A stretch of 64,000 nt of DNA from Rufibacter tibetensis (GTDB lineage: Bacteria > Bacteroidota > Bacteroidia > Cytophagales > Hymenobacteraceae), in NCBI RefSeq assembly GCF_001310085.1, contig NZ_CP012643.1:2449001-2513000 (forward strand), given 5' to 3'. The stretch's first letter is position 1, and each line of letters starts with the position of its first letter. The position numbers were made by a program, and so were the translations under genes. Shown in pieces: positions 46,719-55,027 of this stretch. The notes beneath the pieces are model-generated. The model was not told the DNA's origin. It made no database searches and was given only the letters and a program-made list of their open reading frames with translations.

Positions 46719-46812
46719 CGGATTTGAGAAGCAGTTGACACGAGCCAAATAGATGATCTCCATCATTTTCCTATAGATAATACCAATGAGGTATAGAGAA
46801 AGGTGCTTCGGT

Positions 46813-46844
46813 TTCAGGCTTGTTTTCTTCAAAACGGCCTTGAA
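46813..46844. repeat. Intergenic palindrome family, copy at 46.8 kb
   Basis: TTCAGGCTTGTTTT / AAAACGGCCTTGAA around CTTC: a good copy standing alone, away from any terminator. Confidence 0.65.
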
Positions 46845-46912
46845 CCTACTAAGTGCGAATGGAGGGTAAATGTTTCAAATTCTTGATTGCTTCCCTTAAA
46901 ACTAAGACGCAA

Positions 46913-46951
46913 ACATGTGCTGGTGCGAGCCTCCGGTTCGTGTCCACATGT
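46913..46951. repeat. REP-like hairpin, copy 1
   Basis: Outer stem ACATGTG / CACATGT and inner stem CGAGCC / GGTTCG. Shares GCTGGTGCGAGCC with the copies at 46995 and 63694. Confidence 0.55.
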
Positions 46952-46994
46952 ATTCCTGATTGATAAACTTGCCTTGGGAAAAGTTAATATGCTT

Positions 46995-47023
46995 GCTGGC
47001 ACGAGCCTCTGGCTCGTGCCAGC
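46995..47023. repeat. REP-like hairpin, copy 2
   Basis: Perfect 13-bp stem GCTGGCACGAGCC / GGCTCGTGCCAGC with loop TCT. Confidence 0.75.
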
Positions 47024-47044
47024 GTTAGATTTGAATGTCATTTT

Positions 47045-47069
47045 GGAGCTGTTTTCCTGAGAATGAGCC
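47045..47069. repeat. Intergenic palindrome family, copy at 47.05 kb
   Basis: GGAGCTGTTTTCCTGAGAAT followed by GAGCC: a degraded copy. Confidence 0.4.
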
Positions 47070-47145
47070 ATAAACGTAACTCCAGAGGCATCGTAAGCAG
47101 AAGGGTAGTCTTTGAACTCCTGATTCAGAACTCATTAAAAAGCGT

Positions 47146-47153
47146 TACCTTTG
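47146..47153 (+). promoter_or_regulatory. -7 box (TACCTTTG) of era
   Basis: Exact TAnnTTTG match 28 bp before the chosen start at 47182. Confidence 0.65.
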
Positions 47154-47168
47154 CAAATTGTTTAAAAT

Positions 47169-47175
47169 GGAGGTG
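47169..47175 (+). promoter_or_regulatory. Shine-Dalgarno GGAGGTG deciding the era start
   Basis: An unusually strong ribosome site for this phylum, six bases before the ATG at 47182. It lies inside the longer frame from 47158, which argues for the shorter protein. Confidence 0.6.
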
Positions 47176-47181
47176 AATAAA

Positions 47182-48072
47182 ATGGCAGAGAAGCCGCACA
47201 AGGCAGGGTTTGTAAGTATCATCGGGAAGCCTAACGTAGGCAAGTCTACCTTGATGAACGTGATGGTAGGCGAAAAACTGTCCATTATCACCTCAAAAGC
47301 CCAGACCACCCGTCACCGCATCATGGGGATTCTCAACTCAGAGGATTTCCAGATTGTGTACTCAGATACACCCGGCATCATTCAACCACAGTACGAGCTG
47401 CATGAGTCCATGATGCGTTTCGTGCATGCTTCTTTGGAAGATGCTGATGTCATCTTGTTTGTAACTGACATTTACGAGAAGCACGACGAGAGCGAAGTGG
47501 TAGAGCGTCTGCGCAAAGCCAAAGCCCCCATTCTGCTGCTCATCAACAAAATTGACCAGGCTACGCAGGAAGAGGTAGTTGCCAAAATAGAGTACTGGAA
47601 AGAGCAGCTTCCGGCGCAGGAATACATGGCCATTTCAGCGCTGCACAGCCAGGGTACCCCTGGCGTGTTCCAGAAGATTCTGGATTTGTTGCCCGAGCAC
47701 CCGGCATATTATCCCAAAGATGAACTAACCGACAAGCCTGAGCGTTTCTTTGCGGCTGAGATGATCCGCGAAAAGATTTTCCTGAATTACAAAAAAGAGA
47801 TTCCTTACAGCTGTGAAGTAGTCATTGAAGAGTTCAAGGAAGACGAAACCATCATCAGGATGCGCGCCGAAATCAGTGTAGAGCGCAAAAGCCAGAAAGG
47901 CATTGTGATCGGTGACAAAGGCGCGGCACTCAAGAAAGTTGGTACCCAGGCCCGCATTGACATGGAGGAGTTCTTCCAGAAGAAAGTGTTCCTGGATCTG
48001 TACGTGCGCGTGAACGAGAACTGGCGCGCCGACAAACGTCTTCTGGACCGTTTCGGCTATAACAGCATTTAA
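47182..48072 (+). CDS. era: GTPase Era
   Basis: 296 residues from the ATG at 47182 (MAEKPHKAGFVSIIG), supported by promoter and ribosome-site positions. Era is an essential GTPase that binds the 16S rRNA 3' end and helps mature the 30S subunit. G1 (GKPNVGKS), G3 (DTPG) and G4 (NKID) motifs are present, and the C-terminal KH domain carries GDKGAALKKVG. The stop overlaps an inverted repeat that fills the gap to der, another ribosome-assembly GTPase. Confidence 0.96.
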   Translation: MAEKPHKAGFVSIIGKPNVGKSTLMNVMVGEKLSIITSKAQTTRHRIMGILNSEDFQIVYSDTPGIIQPQYELHESMMRFVHASLEDADVILFVTDIYEKHDESEVVERLRKAKAPILLLINKIDQATQEEVVAKIEYWKEQLPAQEYMAISALHSQGTPGVFQKILDLLPEHPAYYPKDELTDKPERFFAAEMIREKIFLNYKKEIPYSCEVVIEEFKEDETIIRMRAEISVERKSQKGIVIGDKGAALKKVGTQARIDMEEFFQKKVFLDLYVRVNENWRADKRLLDRFGYNSI

Positions 48073-48157
48073 CTAGATGCTAGTAGTTAGATACTAGATG
48101 TTAGACGAAAGAATTTATGTAAGTCTAGCATCTACAATCCAACTACTAACATCTAAC
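48072..48157. repeat. Degenerate 35-bp inverted repeat between era and der
   Basis: 48072-48106 and the reverse complement of 48123-48157 agree at 28 of 35 positions (both contain AGATGYTAGTAGTT and TAGATGYTAGAC). The 16-bp spacer is GAAAGAATTTATGTAA. The left arm begins on the last base of the era stop codon. Confidence 0.75.
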
Positions 48158-48203
48158 AAAATTCCCTAGCGGCGCCACGAAGGCGATACCGCAGGTTTAA
48201 CCC

Positions 48204-48243
48204 GCGTTTTGGGAGCGATTCCCGAAAAGGAGCCTCAAAACGC
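48204..48243. repeat. Intergenic palindrome family, extended copy before der
   Basis: Outer arms GCGTTTTGGGAGC and GAGCCTCAAAACGC around GATTCCCGAAAAG. It ends 14 bp before the der start. Confidence 0.55.
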
Positions 48244-48257
48244 ACATTCCAATTGAT

Positions 48258-49571
48258 ATGGCACAAAATACAATCGCCATTGTAGGACGCCCCAACGTGG
48301 GCAAATCAACCCTGTTCAACCGTTTAGTAGGACACCGCAAAGCCATCATGGACAATGAGAGCGGCGTTACGCGTGACCGCCACTACGGCCACGGCAACTG
48401 GACAGGCAAGTACTTTACCGTTATTGACACCGGCGGATACGTGCGCGGGTCAGATGACATTTTTGAAGAAGAGATCAGAAAGCAGGTGGAGTTGGCCATC
48501 AAAGAAGCCGATGTGATCCTGTTTATGGTAGACGTGGATGCCGGAATTACTGGTTTGGACCAGGAGTTTGCCGATGTATTGCGTCGCACTGACAAGCCGG
48601 TGTACATTGTCGCGAACAAAGCCGATACGCATACCCGCGGTCACCTGGCCGGCGAGTTTTACGCCTTAGGTTTTGAAGGAGAGATTTTTCCTATTTCCAG
48701 CCAAAACGGCTCCGGCACGGGAGAGTTGTTAGATGAGGTGGTAAAGCACTTCCCGGAAGAAGGGATTGAAAACCCAGAGGCTGGTATTCCGCGCATTGCG
48801 GTGGTAGGTAGACCTAATGTGGGTAAATCATCGTTTGTGAACTTGCTTTTGGGCGAGGAGCGCAACATCGTAACCGATATTGCCGGCACCACCCGTGATT
48901 CTATTCACTCGCACTATAACGCGTTTGGCAAGGAGTTTATCATTGTAGACACCGCCGGGCTCCGGAAGAAAAGCAAAGTACACGAAGACATTGAGTTTTA
49001 CTCAGTGCTGCGGTCTGTGCGTGCGCTGGAGGAAAGTGATGTGGTCATTGTAATGCTGGATGCTACCCGCGGAATTGAAGCCCAGGACATGAACATCATC
49101 GGCCTCGCCGATAAAAACCGTAAAGGTCTGGTGATTCTGGTGAATAAGTGGGACCTGGTAGAAAAAGAAACCAATACTATGCGCGACATGGAGAATGCCA
49201 TCCGGGAGAAGATTGCGCCTATTGCGTATCCGCCTATCGTGTTTATCTCGGTGCTTACGAAGCAACGCGTACACAAAGCCATTGAGACGGCCATTCAGGT
49301 GCACGAAAACCGCTCCATGAAGATTCCAACCTCTAAGCTGAACGATTCCATGCTGAAGGAGATTGAGCGCTACCCGCCGCCGTCTATCAAAGGCAAATTC
49401 GTGAAGATTAAGTATGTGACGCAGTTGCCTACCAATACGCCTACGTTCGCGTTTTTCTGCAACCTGCCGCAGTATATCAAAGAGTCTTACACCCGTTATC
49501 TGGAGAACCGCTTGCGCGAACATTTTGGTTTTGAAGGCGTGCCCATTAACTTAGTGTTCAGAAAGAAATAA
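48258..49571 (+). CDS. der: GTPase Der (EngA)
   Basis: 437 residues with two G domains in tandem: first [12 protein letters not shown] near residue 10, second [12 protein letters not shown] near residue 185. A C-terminal KH-like domain follows (about 355-437). Der is needed for late 50S ribosome assembly. Both P loops, both NKxD motifs (NKAD, NKWD) and both DTxG motifs (DTGG, DTAG) are intact. It lies 185 bp behind era; the two repeats between them may mark an old insertion. Confidence 0.97.
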   Translation: MAQNTIAIVGRPNVGKSTLFNRLVGHRKAIMDNESGVTRDRHYGHGNWTGKYFTVIDTGGYVRGSDDIFEEEIRKQVELAIKEADVILFMVDVDAGITGLDQEFADVLRRTDKPVYIVANKADTHTRGHLAGEFYALGFEGEIFPISSQNGSGTGELLDEVVKHFPEEGIENPEAGIPRIAVVGRPNVGKSSFVNLLLGEERNIVTDIAGTTRDSIHSHYNAFGKEFIIVDTAGLRKKSKVHEDIEFYSVLRSVRALEESDVVIVMLDATRGIEAQDMNIIGLADKNRKGLVILVNKWDLVEKETNTMRDMENAIREKIAPIAYPPIVFISVLTKQRVHKAIETAIQVHENRSMKIPTSKLNDSMLKEIERYPPPSIKGKFVKIKYVTQLPTNTPTFAFFCNLPQYIKESYTRYLENRLREHFGFEGVPINLVFRKK

Positions 49572-49639
49572 GAAGCCAGGTCTTTTGTTTCTTTCTTCGC
49601 GACTTTATCCCCACATAACCCTAACTTTTAGTAACGCTT

Positions 49640-49846
49640 ATGAGAACCGTTTTCCCAGTAGTGGCAGCAGCAGTAATGTTGGTTTTTTCTGCCTGTGAGG
49701 CAAACCAATCGCAGGAAACTTCCTCTGCTACTACCTTAGAAGAGGCTGCTAATGCAACAGATATTGCTGAAACAACTGCCGCTCCTATTGATACCGCCGC
49801 TTACAAAACGGATTCCCTTTCTGCTGATACTACTGGAACAAACTAA
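49640..49846 (+). CDS. Small lipoprotein
   Basis: 68 residues: signal peptide, lipobox FSAC, then a Thr/Ala/Glu/Asp-rich tail that is likely disordered. It is the first of three such genes in under 1 kb. Function unknown. Confidence 0.65.
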   Translation: MRTVFPVVAAAVMLVFSACEANQSQETSSATTLEEAANATDIAETTAAPIDTAAYKTDSLSADTTGTN

Positions 49847-50097
49847 GCGAGAGCTTATAAGAACCAGAGGTTTTTATTTTTTATGACAAGGCGTGGGTTG
49901 GCCCTGATGTACTTCAGGAACGGCCTGCGCCTTAGTCGTTTAAAAAGAATGTGATTGCATTGTGCCTATATCTTTCCCTGAAAATATATCCATTCTTCCA
50001 TACATGCGTACACTACCCAAAAGAAACGTAACTCCTTCTTTTGCGGCCCCACAACAGGTGTAGGTGAAAGAAAGAGAAAGATAGATTTCCCGTTCAG

Positions 50098-50113
50098 ACA
50101 AAATAAAACTATG
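50098..50113 (+). promoter_or_regulatory. Shared 16-nt leader ACAAAATAAAACTATG
   Basis: Second of the three identical leaders, ending in the ATG at 50111. Confidence 0.5.
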
Positions 50114-50305
50114 AAAAAGATACTGTTTCTATTTGCGCTACTTAGTGGTTCTTTAAGCTTCTATGCATGTGATTCTAAAAAAGAAAATCACATGGAAGAC
50201 CAGGCTGAGAAGGTAGAACTGCACGCTGAAATGGCTGGTGATTCTACTTTGGCAGAGCAGGCCAGAGAAGCCAAAGACAGCATTGACGAAGTTGACCCAA
50301 AATAG
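50111..50305 (+). CDS. Small acidic lipoprotein
   Basis: 64 residues: signal peptide MKKILFLFALLSGSLSFYA, Cys20, then a charged tail (KKENHMEDQAEKVELHAEMA). It shares a 16-nt leader with the gene at 50359 and one at 18099. Function unknown. Confidence 0.7.
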   Translation: MKKILFLFALLSGSLSFYACDSKKENHMEDQAEKVELHAEMAGDSTLAEQAREAKDSIDEVDPK

Positions 50306-50307
50306 GA

Positions 50308-50330
50308 GCTTCCTTAGCCTTTTAGGAAGC
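50308..50330 (+). terminator. Weak hairpin between the two lipoprotein genes
   Basis: GCTTCCT / AGGAAGC around TAGCCTTTT. A short stem, so probably only partial termination. Confidence 0.4.
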
Positions 50331-50345
50331 GAATGCTTTTCACGT

Positions 50346-50361
50346 ACAAAATAAAACTATG
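50346..50361 (+). promoter_or_regulatory. Shared 16-nt leader ACAAAATAAAACTATG
   Basis: Third identical leader, ending in the ATG at 50359. Confidence 0.5.
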
Positions 50362-50559
50362 AAAAAGACACTCTTTGTAATGATCTTGGCTGCAGGAATG
50401 ATGACCTTTGGTTCCTGCAACAATGCATCTGAAAACCGTGGCGAGGAAGCTACTGAAGAAGTAGAAGACGCCGGAGAAGAAGCAGGTGATGAAATTGAGG
50501 AAGGTGCCGAAGAAGTGGAAGAGGAAGTAGAAGAAACCGGCAACAGGTCAAATAATTAA
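50359..50559 (+). CDS. Small, very acidic lipoprotein
   Basis: 66 residues: signal peptide MKKTLFVMILAAGMMTFGS, lipobox Cys20, then a tail made almost only of Glu, Ala, Gly and Val with Asp (about 20 acidic residues in 45). Such polyacidic tails could bind cations. It resembles the lipoprotein at 12487 in design. A strong hairpin follows. Confidence 0.7.
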   Translation: MKKTLFVMILAAGMMTFGSCNNASENRGEEATEEVEDAGEEAGDEIEEGAEEVEEEVEETGNRSNN

Positions 50560-50572
50560 CGAATCTGTTTTT

Positions 50573-50620
50573 ACCCAAAAGAAGAGGGCACCTTTGTAAA
50601 GGTGCCCTCTTCTTTTGGGT
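50573..50620. terminator. Bidirectional terminator, 23-bp perfect stem
   Basis: 50573-50595 pairs fully with 50598-50620. It lies between convergent genes and ends TTTTGGGTTTG. Confidence 0.9.
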
Positions 50621-50624
50621 TTGT

Positions 50625-51191
50625 TTACGCTAACCGTTTCTGGATAAGGCTGTTCACCACCATAAAAAGCTGCGGAGGTGAAAGAGTGCGCCACGGAATC
50701 TTGTCCAAGCCCCCACCAAAGTTGATGTAGTAATCCAGGTGGTACTGCTGCATCTCCTGCACCACAAAATCCTGGAACCCGATGCCTGCAATCCAGCCTT
50801 CTTCCACATCGTCAAACCACTCCTCATAATAGGCATCGTCTGAGCCGTGGAAATTGAAAACGTTCTCGCCAATGAGAATATAGTGCTTAATGCCCTCGCC
50901 AACCATCAAGTCTAAGATGTTGCGCTTCAAAGACATGATGTCGTTGTTCAGCGTATCATTCCACTCGCCTATGAATTCAATGATGGCATAGTTGTCGTGG
51001 TAATCTACGTACAGAATCTTAATGAAGAGGGTCTCAGAATCAATGTCGTCCCATTGCGGGTGTATGTAGTACCCGTAAATGGTATTGATGTACTCCAGTT
51101 CATTGTTTTCAGCCCCGTAAAGCGGCGATCGTTCATCTTCTGAAGCCGAGTAGGCTTCTATCCAATTGTAAAAGGGCTCAATAGTATGCAT
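50625..51191 (-). CDS. Conserved hypothetical protein
   Basis: 188 residues from the ATG at 51191 (MHTIEPFYNWIEAYSASEDERSP); a frame from 51257 adds 22 weak residues. Soluble and acidic, with the segments GYYIHPQWDDIDSETLFIKI and HYILIGENVFNFHGSDD. It is a familiar Cytophagales type of uncharacterised protein, and I cannot give a function. Single gene. Confidence 0.7.
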   Translation of the reverse strand: MHTIEPFYNWIEAYSASEDERSPLYGAENNELEYINTIYGYYIHPQWDDIDSETLFIKILYVDYHDNYAIIEFIGEWNDTLNNDIMSLKRNILDLMVGEGIKHYILIGENVFNFHGSDDAYYEEWFDDVEEGWIAGIGFQDFVVQEMQQYHLDYYINFGGGLDKIPWRTLSPPQLFMVVNSLIQKRLA

Positions 51192-51349
51192 GGCAATAAA
51201 GAGTGATTGCAGAATTGCATAACGGAGAAACAGCGGCGAAGGATGGCAGAAGGGCATAAAAAAGATTTGCTGTTAACCAGCGAATCTTGTAGGGTTGTTT
51301 ATATAGCCTTTTTATAAAGTCAGGCAGAAAACAAGAACAGTGAACTAAA

Positions 51350-51832
51350 CTATCTGACTGAGACTTTCCCGAACTTTAATTTAGCCTCAACTTCATGTAC
51401 GGTTCTGTAGGGCCCTGAAATGCTTAGGGTATGGTTAACGCTATTAATGGTGATTGATTCTGAAGGGAACAGACGGCGCAGCAATCGTTTACCTGCTTTC
51501 TGGGAGATCAGCGTGATGGATTGTGTATTGGAACTTTGGATTTTATACCAAGCCTTGGCCAGGTAATCCATCACCCAGTCGTTCAGTTCTAGGAGGTTAT
51601 CAACGTCATTAATGGTCAGGTTATACTGCCTAGTACCAATGGCAAGACCAGTAGCAATGCCTAGTGGATAAAAGGCCAATGAAATTTTCCAGATTAAGTC
51701 TTCATGGGTAAAGAAATTGCCTGTAGTTACTGCAAAGGCAAAGACTAGCATTAAGAAGGGAATGGAGGCCAGGCACACGTATCTTAAAAAGATATGTATG
51801 CTTGGCCTAAAAAAGCAAGTATCTAATTTCAT
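51350..51832 (-). CDS. Two-helix membrane protein, YcxB-like
   Basis: 160 residues. Two membrane helices (about 17-35 and 48-65) are followed by a strand-rich cytoplasmic domain from about 70. The pattern resembles YcxB-like or PH-like bacterial membrane proteins. That likeness is loose, and the function is unknown. It lies 36 bp upstream of murQ's stop on the same strand but is read away from it; the spacing gives no clear operon. Confidence 0.55.
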   Translation of the reverse strand: MKLDTCFFRPSIHIFLRYVCLASIPFLMLVFAFAVTTGNFFTHEDLIWKISLAFYPLGIATGLAIGTRQYNLTINDVDNLLELNDWVMDYLAKAWYKIQSSNTQSITLISQKAGKRLLRRLFPSESITINSVNHTLSISGPYRTVHEVEAKLKFGKVSVR

Positions 51833-51868
51833 GACCTGAAATTTAAGCTGCTTCTGATCTATGATAAA

Positions 51869-52675
51869 TTAGTGGCTCCCGATAGAAGTGATAGCTGACC
51901 GAACGCTGCCGTGTAAGTCCAGCAATTCTTTGGCTTTCTCTTCAGAGATGTTCAGTTCTTCCATGATCATACGTACGCCCCGGTCTACCAGTTTATGGTT
52001 CGTGAGTTGCATGTCTACCATTTTGTTTCCTTTCACTCGGCCCAATTGGATCATGGTGGAAGTAGTGAGCATGTTCAAGGCCAGCTTCTGCCCGGTACCG
52101 GCTTTCATGCGGGTGCTGCCGGTTAAGAACTCAGGTCCGGTCACTACCTCTACCGGGAATTTAGCCACAGCCGCTACTTTGCTGTCTGCGTTGCACACAA
52201 TGCAGCCGGTGGTAATGCCGCGCTCATTGCAGGCCTGCAAACCGCCAATCACATACGGCGTTCTGCCCGATGCCGCTATGCCTACTACCACGTCTTTCTC
52301 GTTCACGCCGTAAGCGTCCAGGTCTCTGATGGCTTGCTGGTCATCGTCCTCGGCAAACTCTACCGCTTTTCTGATGGCCGTGTCACCGCCCGCCATAATA
52401 CCAATGACCATGTCAAACGGAACCCCAAACGTAGGAGGGCACTCAGAGGCATCTACCACGCCCAAGCGGCCGCTGGTACCTGCCCCAATATAGAACAGGC
52501 GACCGCCTTCTTTCATTTTGGCCACCGTGGCTTCCACAAGTCGCTCTAACTGCGGAATAGCTTTCTCTACGGCCAAAGGCACCGTTTTATCTTCTTTGTT
52601 GATGTTGGTCAGTAACTCAAGCACGCTCATGTGCTCAAGGTGGTTGTAGTGAGAGGGAGTTTCTGTAGTGCTCAT
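51869..52675 (-). CDS. murQ: N-acetylmuramic acid 6-phosphate etherase
   Basis: 268 residues. It cleaves the lactyl ether of MurNAc-6-phosphate to GlcNAc-6-phosphate and lactate in cell-wall recycling. The SIS-fold motif GRLFYIGAGTSGRLGVVDAS, ECPPTFG and the conserved MKAGTGQKLALNMLTT are all present. Its start overlaps the stop of the kinase gene by an ATGA, so the two are translationally coupled: kinase first, then etherase. Confidence 0.96.
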   Translation of the reverse strand: MSTTETPSHYNHLEHMSVLELLTNINKEDKTVPLAVEKAIPQLERLVEATVAKMKEGGRLFYIGAGTSGRLGVVDASECPPTFGVPFDMVIGIMAGGDTAIRKAVEFAEDDDQQAIRDLDAYGVNEKDVVVGIAASGRTPYVIGGLQACNERGITTGCIVCNADSKVAAVAKFPVEVVTGPEFLTGSTRMKAGTGQKLALNMLTTSTMIQLGRVKGNKMVDMQLTNHKLVDRGVRMIMEELNISEEKAKELLDLHGSVRSAITSIGSH

Positions 52676-53523
52676 ACCGTTATGTTCTGTTGGTGATACA
52701 GGCTCAAACCTGCAATAGGACTCTCTAATATCTGACCTACGTTAATGCTGTATTTCTGGGCTACTGTTTTCAGGATGTCTCCAAAGTAGAAAGCGATAGA
52801 GCCTACAAAGTGGGTTTTTTTCTGTTGGTAGTCTGGGTATTTAATGACCGTTTTTTCAAAAAAGTCAGCAAAACAGCGGCAAATCAACTCGTAAATGAAT
52901 GGGTGTTTCTGATGGTCAAAAAGAAACTTGGCATACGTGGCAATGTACCGGTTAGGGTACGGCTTACGGTATACGTGGTCTACTATCTCATCACGGGTTG
53001 TGTTATACCGGGCCATGAACGCCTCGTGCACGTCTGCCGGAAGTTCCTGGTTCAGGAACGCCTGAACCAGAAGTTTGCCCATGTACCCGCCACTACCTTC
53101 ATCACCTAAAATGAACCCCAGGTTAGGCACGTTCTGCACAATCTTTTCGCCGTCATATAGACAGGAGTTAGAACCAGTGCCCAGAATACAGGCGATGCCT
53201 TCTTCGTGGCCGCACAAGGCGCGGGCCGCCGCTTCCAGATCATGGTGCACGTGCACGGTTGCCTCAGGAAAGTTGCTGGAGATTGCTGAGGCTACCAGGG
53301 CCTGTTTGTCTGGGGCACTGCAACCAGCCCCGTAAAAATGAATTTCCTTGGGAGCATACCCGGTCAATTGCGGAAGCAGGCTTTCGCGAATTGTCTCGGC
53401 AATCTGAGGGCCATCCTGGTAGTACGGATTGAATCCTATGGTATGGGCTTGCGCGACTACGCCCTCGGTGTCTATGATACGCCAGGCGGTTTTCGTAGAA
53501 CCACTGTCAGCAATGAGAATCAT
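52672..53523 (-). CDS. N-acetylglucosamine kinase-like protein (BadF/BadG family)
   Basis: 283-residue ASKHA-fold sugar kinase. The phosphate-1 motif ILIADSGSTKTAWR, the adenosine-side motif GIACILGTGSNSCLYDG and GFILGDEGSGGYMGK are typical of the eukaryote-like GlcNAc kinases and of MurNAc/GlcNAc kinases such as MurK. It precedes and overlaps murQ. The pair probably phosphorylates amino sugars released from peptidoglycan and then removes the lactyl group. Which sugar it prefers cannot be told. Confidence 0.9.
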   Translation of the reverse strand: MILIADSGSTKTAWRIIDTEGVVAQAHTIGFNPYYQDGPQIAETIRESLLPQLTGYAPKEIHFYGAGCSAPDKQALVASAISSNFPEATVHVHHDLEAAARALCGHEEGIACILGTGSNSCLYDGEKIVQNVPNLGFILGDEGSGGYMGKLLVQAFLNQELPADVHEAFMARYNTTRDEIVDHVYRKPYPNRYIATYAKFLFDHQKHPFIYELICRCFADFFEKTVIKYPDYQQKKTHFVGSIAFYFGDILKTVAQKYSINVGQILESPIAGLSLYHQQNITV

Positions 53524-53576
53524 ATGGGTAGTTGAAAAACCTGTGTCAAATCTCTGAAAAACTGGTCAAAGAAGAG

Positions 53577-53807
53577 CTATTTTTTTAGAATTCCTATAAC
53601 GGAAAACTTATCGAAGACATACTCTGTATGCGGGGCATCGGCTAGCTCTTCGGTTAAATCCTGCCCGGCCCAATGCTCATAATGATTGCCGCGCCGCCAC
53701 AGCCTTGATTTGGTCACGTCATAGATCTCGCCTTTGTACGCCACCCAAATTTCATCTCGGTCCTGTCCGTTCCTGAGAGCCAACTGCGCGCGGGTGTATT
53801 CTTGCAT
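53577..53807 (-). CDS. Cytochrome b5-like haem-binding domain protein
   Basis: 76 residues, a single domain without signal peptide. The core VAYKGEIYDVTKSRLWRRG followed by NHYEHWAGQDLT and a later APHTEYVFDKF fits short bacterial cytochrome b5-like proteins. The normal HPGG haem loop is replaced by RRGNHYEH, so the haem ligands are probably His47 or nearby and the His of APH. Single gene. The partner reductase is unknown. Confidence 0.8.
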   Translation of the reverse strand: MQEYTRAQLALRNGQDRDEIWVAYKGEIYDVTKSRLWRRGNHYEHWAGQDLTEELADAPHTEYVFDKFSVIGILKK

Positions 53808-53858
53808 GATTTGCTGAGTAGGTTTGATGCTAGTTGAGTTGGTGCAGAGGTTTTGGGT

Positions 53859-55007
53859 TCAGAACCTGCCTTGAATTAATATCCAGCGGTTGGGTACTTC
53901 GCCGTCTGCGGCAGTGAGGTAGTCTTGGTAACTGCAGGGGACAATCAAAGGTGGTTTCTGGCCGGAGAGGTCGTCTACCTGCATCCACCACTTTTCGGTC
54001 TGGCGGTTTTTGTAGAAAAGCATCTTGTTAGGATTGTCATGGAAACCCACTGAAAACTTCAGGAATTGGTTGCTATGGAAGTCTAGGTTGTTCTGCCGCT
54101 GGTAAAAGCCTTCAATGGTGTACCAGACCATGGTGGCCAAGGTAGTGGCCGTTAGGTTGCGGTGGTCAAATTCAGGGCGGTAGCCGTACAACCCGAAAGA
54201 GCTTAACTGGTTATTCTGGCCAGCGTACCAGCACAGTTGGCAAGCCTCTTCGCCGGTAAGCCCGAAAGGATTAGCCTGTTCCTGACCGGGAGCATCCTGG
54301 AACCGAATGGCAGAAACATCAAAACTGATCAGGTTAGCTTGCCGGATGATGGGTTCCATTTCCTGCATCTGCTGGCGTACTTGCCCTACCCTGAACAGTT
54401 CAAAATGCAGCTTCTCCAAAGCCGCAAGGGTTGAATTATCAGTGAGATAGGTTTGGTGGGCCAAATGGCTGAACCCGGAAAGGTAGTTGGGGTCATGCAG
54501 CAGAATGCGGTGCAGGTGGTTTTGGTCAGGGGTAGTTCCTTCCACATCGGCCATGTCCAACTGGCTATCCACCATGACTAGGTGAACCGTCTCAGACAGG
54601 TGTTCGTATCCAAGAAACTGCCCGTAAGTTAAGTCGTGTGATCCCCCTAATAGGATAGGGAATTTGCCCGCGTCTACCAATATTTCTATGACTTCTTTCA
54701 GGCGCAGGTACGTGTCTTCCAGAGAGATGCCCGGCAGCAGATTGCCTAAATCCATGACTAGCCAGGGGCCTGTGCCTTTTAGAAGGCGGTATAGTTCCTG
54801 GCGTATTTTGTTGGGACCCTGGTAGGTAAGGTCCGTTGCGCCTGTGGTGCCACGGTATTCCGGTAACCCAATGAGCACCACTTCGGCAGAGCGCCAATCT
54901 GGAAAAGAGTGAACAAAAGGGGCAAGGTAGCCTCCCACTGATTTAGGGTTTTCTGGGTACCCGAATTGATCTTCTGGAAGGGGCTCAAAGAAAATGGAAA
55001 GGTTCAT
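53859..55007 (-). CDS. Arginase/formimidoylglutamase-fold protein with altered metal site
   Basis: 382 residues with the ureohydrolase (arginase) fold: IGLPEYRGTTGA, GGSHDLTYGQ (121-130), VDSQLD (146-151) and ISFDVSAIRFQDAPG (227-241). In active enzymes these motifs supply about six manganese ligands: the GGDHS His, the DAHxD Asp-His-Asp set and the SxDxD pair. Here the His of DAHxD is Gln and the second Asp of SxDxD is Ser. It may use another metal, act differently, or be inactive. Bacteroidota members are often annotated as formimidoylglutamase; no other histidine genes are nearby. Confidence 0.75.
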   Translation of the reverse strand: MNLSIFFEPLPEDQFGYPENPKSVGGYLAPFVHSFPDWRSAEVVLIGLPEYRGTTGATDLTYQGPNKIRQELYRLLKGTGPWLVMDLGNLLPGISLEDTYLRLKEVIEILVDAGKFPILLGGSHDLTYGQFLGYEHLSETVHLVMVDSQLDMADVEGTTPDQNHLHRILLHDPNYLSGFSHLAHQTYLTDNSTLAALEKLHFELFRVGQVRQQMQEMEPIIRQANLISFDVSAIRFQDAPGQEQANPFGLTGEEACQLCWYAGQNNQLSSFGLYGYRPEFDHRNLTATTLATMVWYTIEGFYQRQNNLDFHSNQFLKFSVGFHDNPNKMLFYKNRQTEKWWMQVDDLSGQKPPLIVPCSYQDYLTAADGEVPNRWILIQGRF

Positions 55008-55027
55008 GCAGGGCGTGTGGCAAAAAT

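Larger units (their letters stand above)
46693..47157. other. 465-bp repeat-rich intergenic region
   Basis: Divergent gap between hemH and era. It holds two copies of the intergenic palindrome, two REP-like hairpins and both promoters. No gene is seen. Confidence 0.6.

Noticed and set aside
46913-47023. CRISPR array
   Set aside because: The repeats are palindromic hairpins, only two lie together, and there are no regular spacers or cas genes.
48160-48257. tRNA-like fold in the era-der gap
   Set aside because: No acceptor stem, anticodon loop or T-loop consensus can be drawn.
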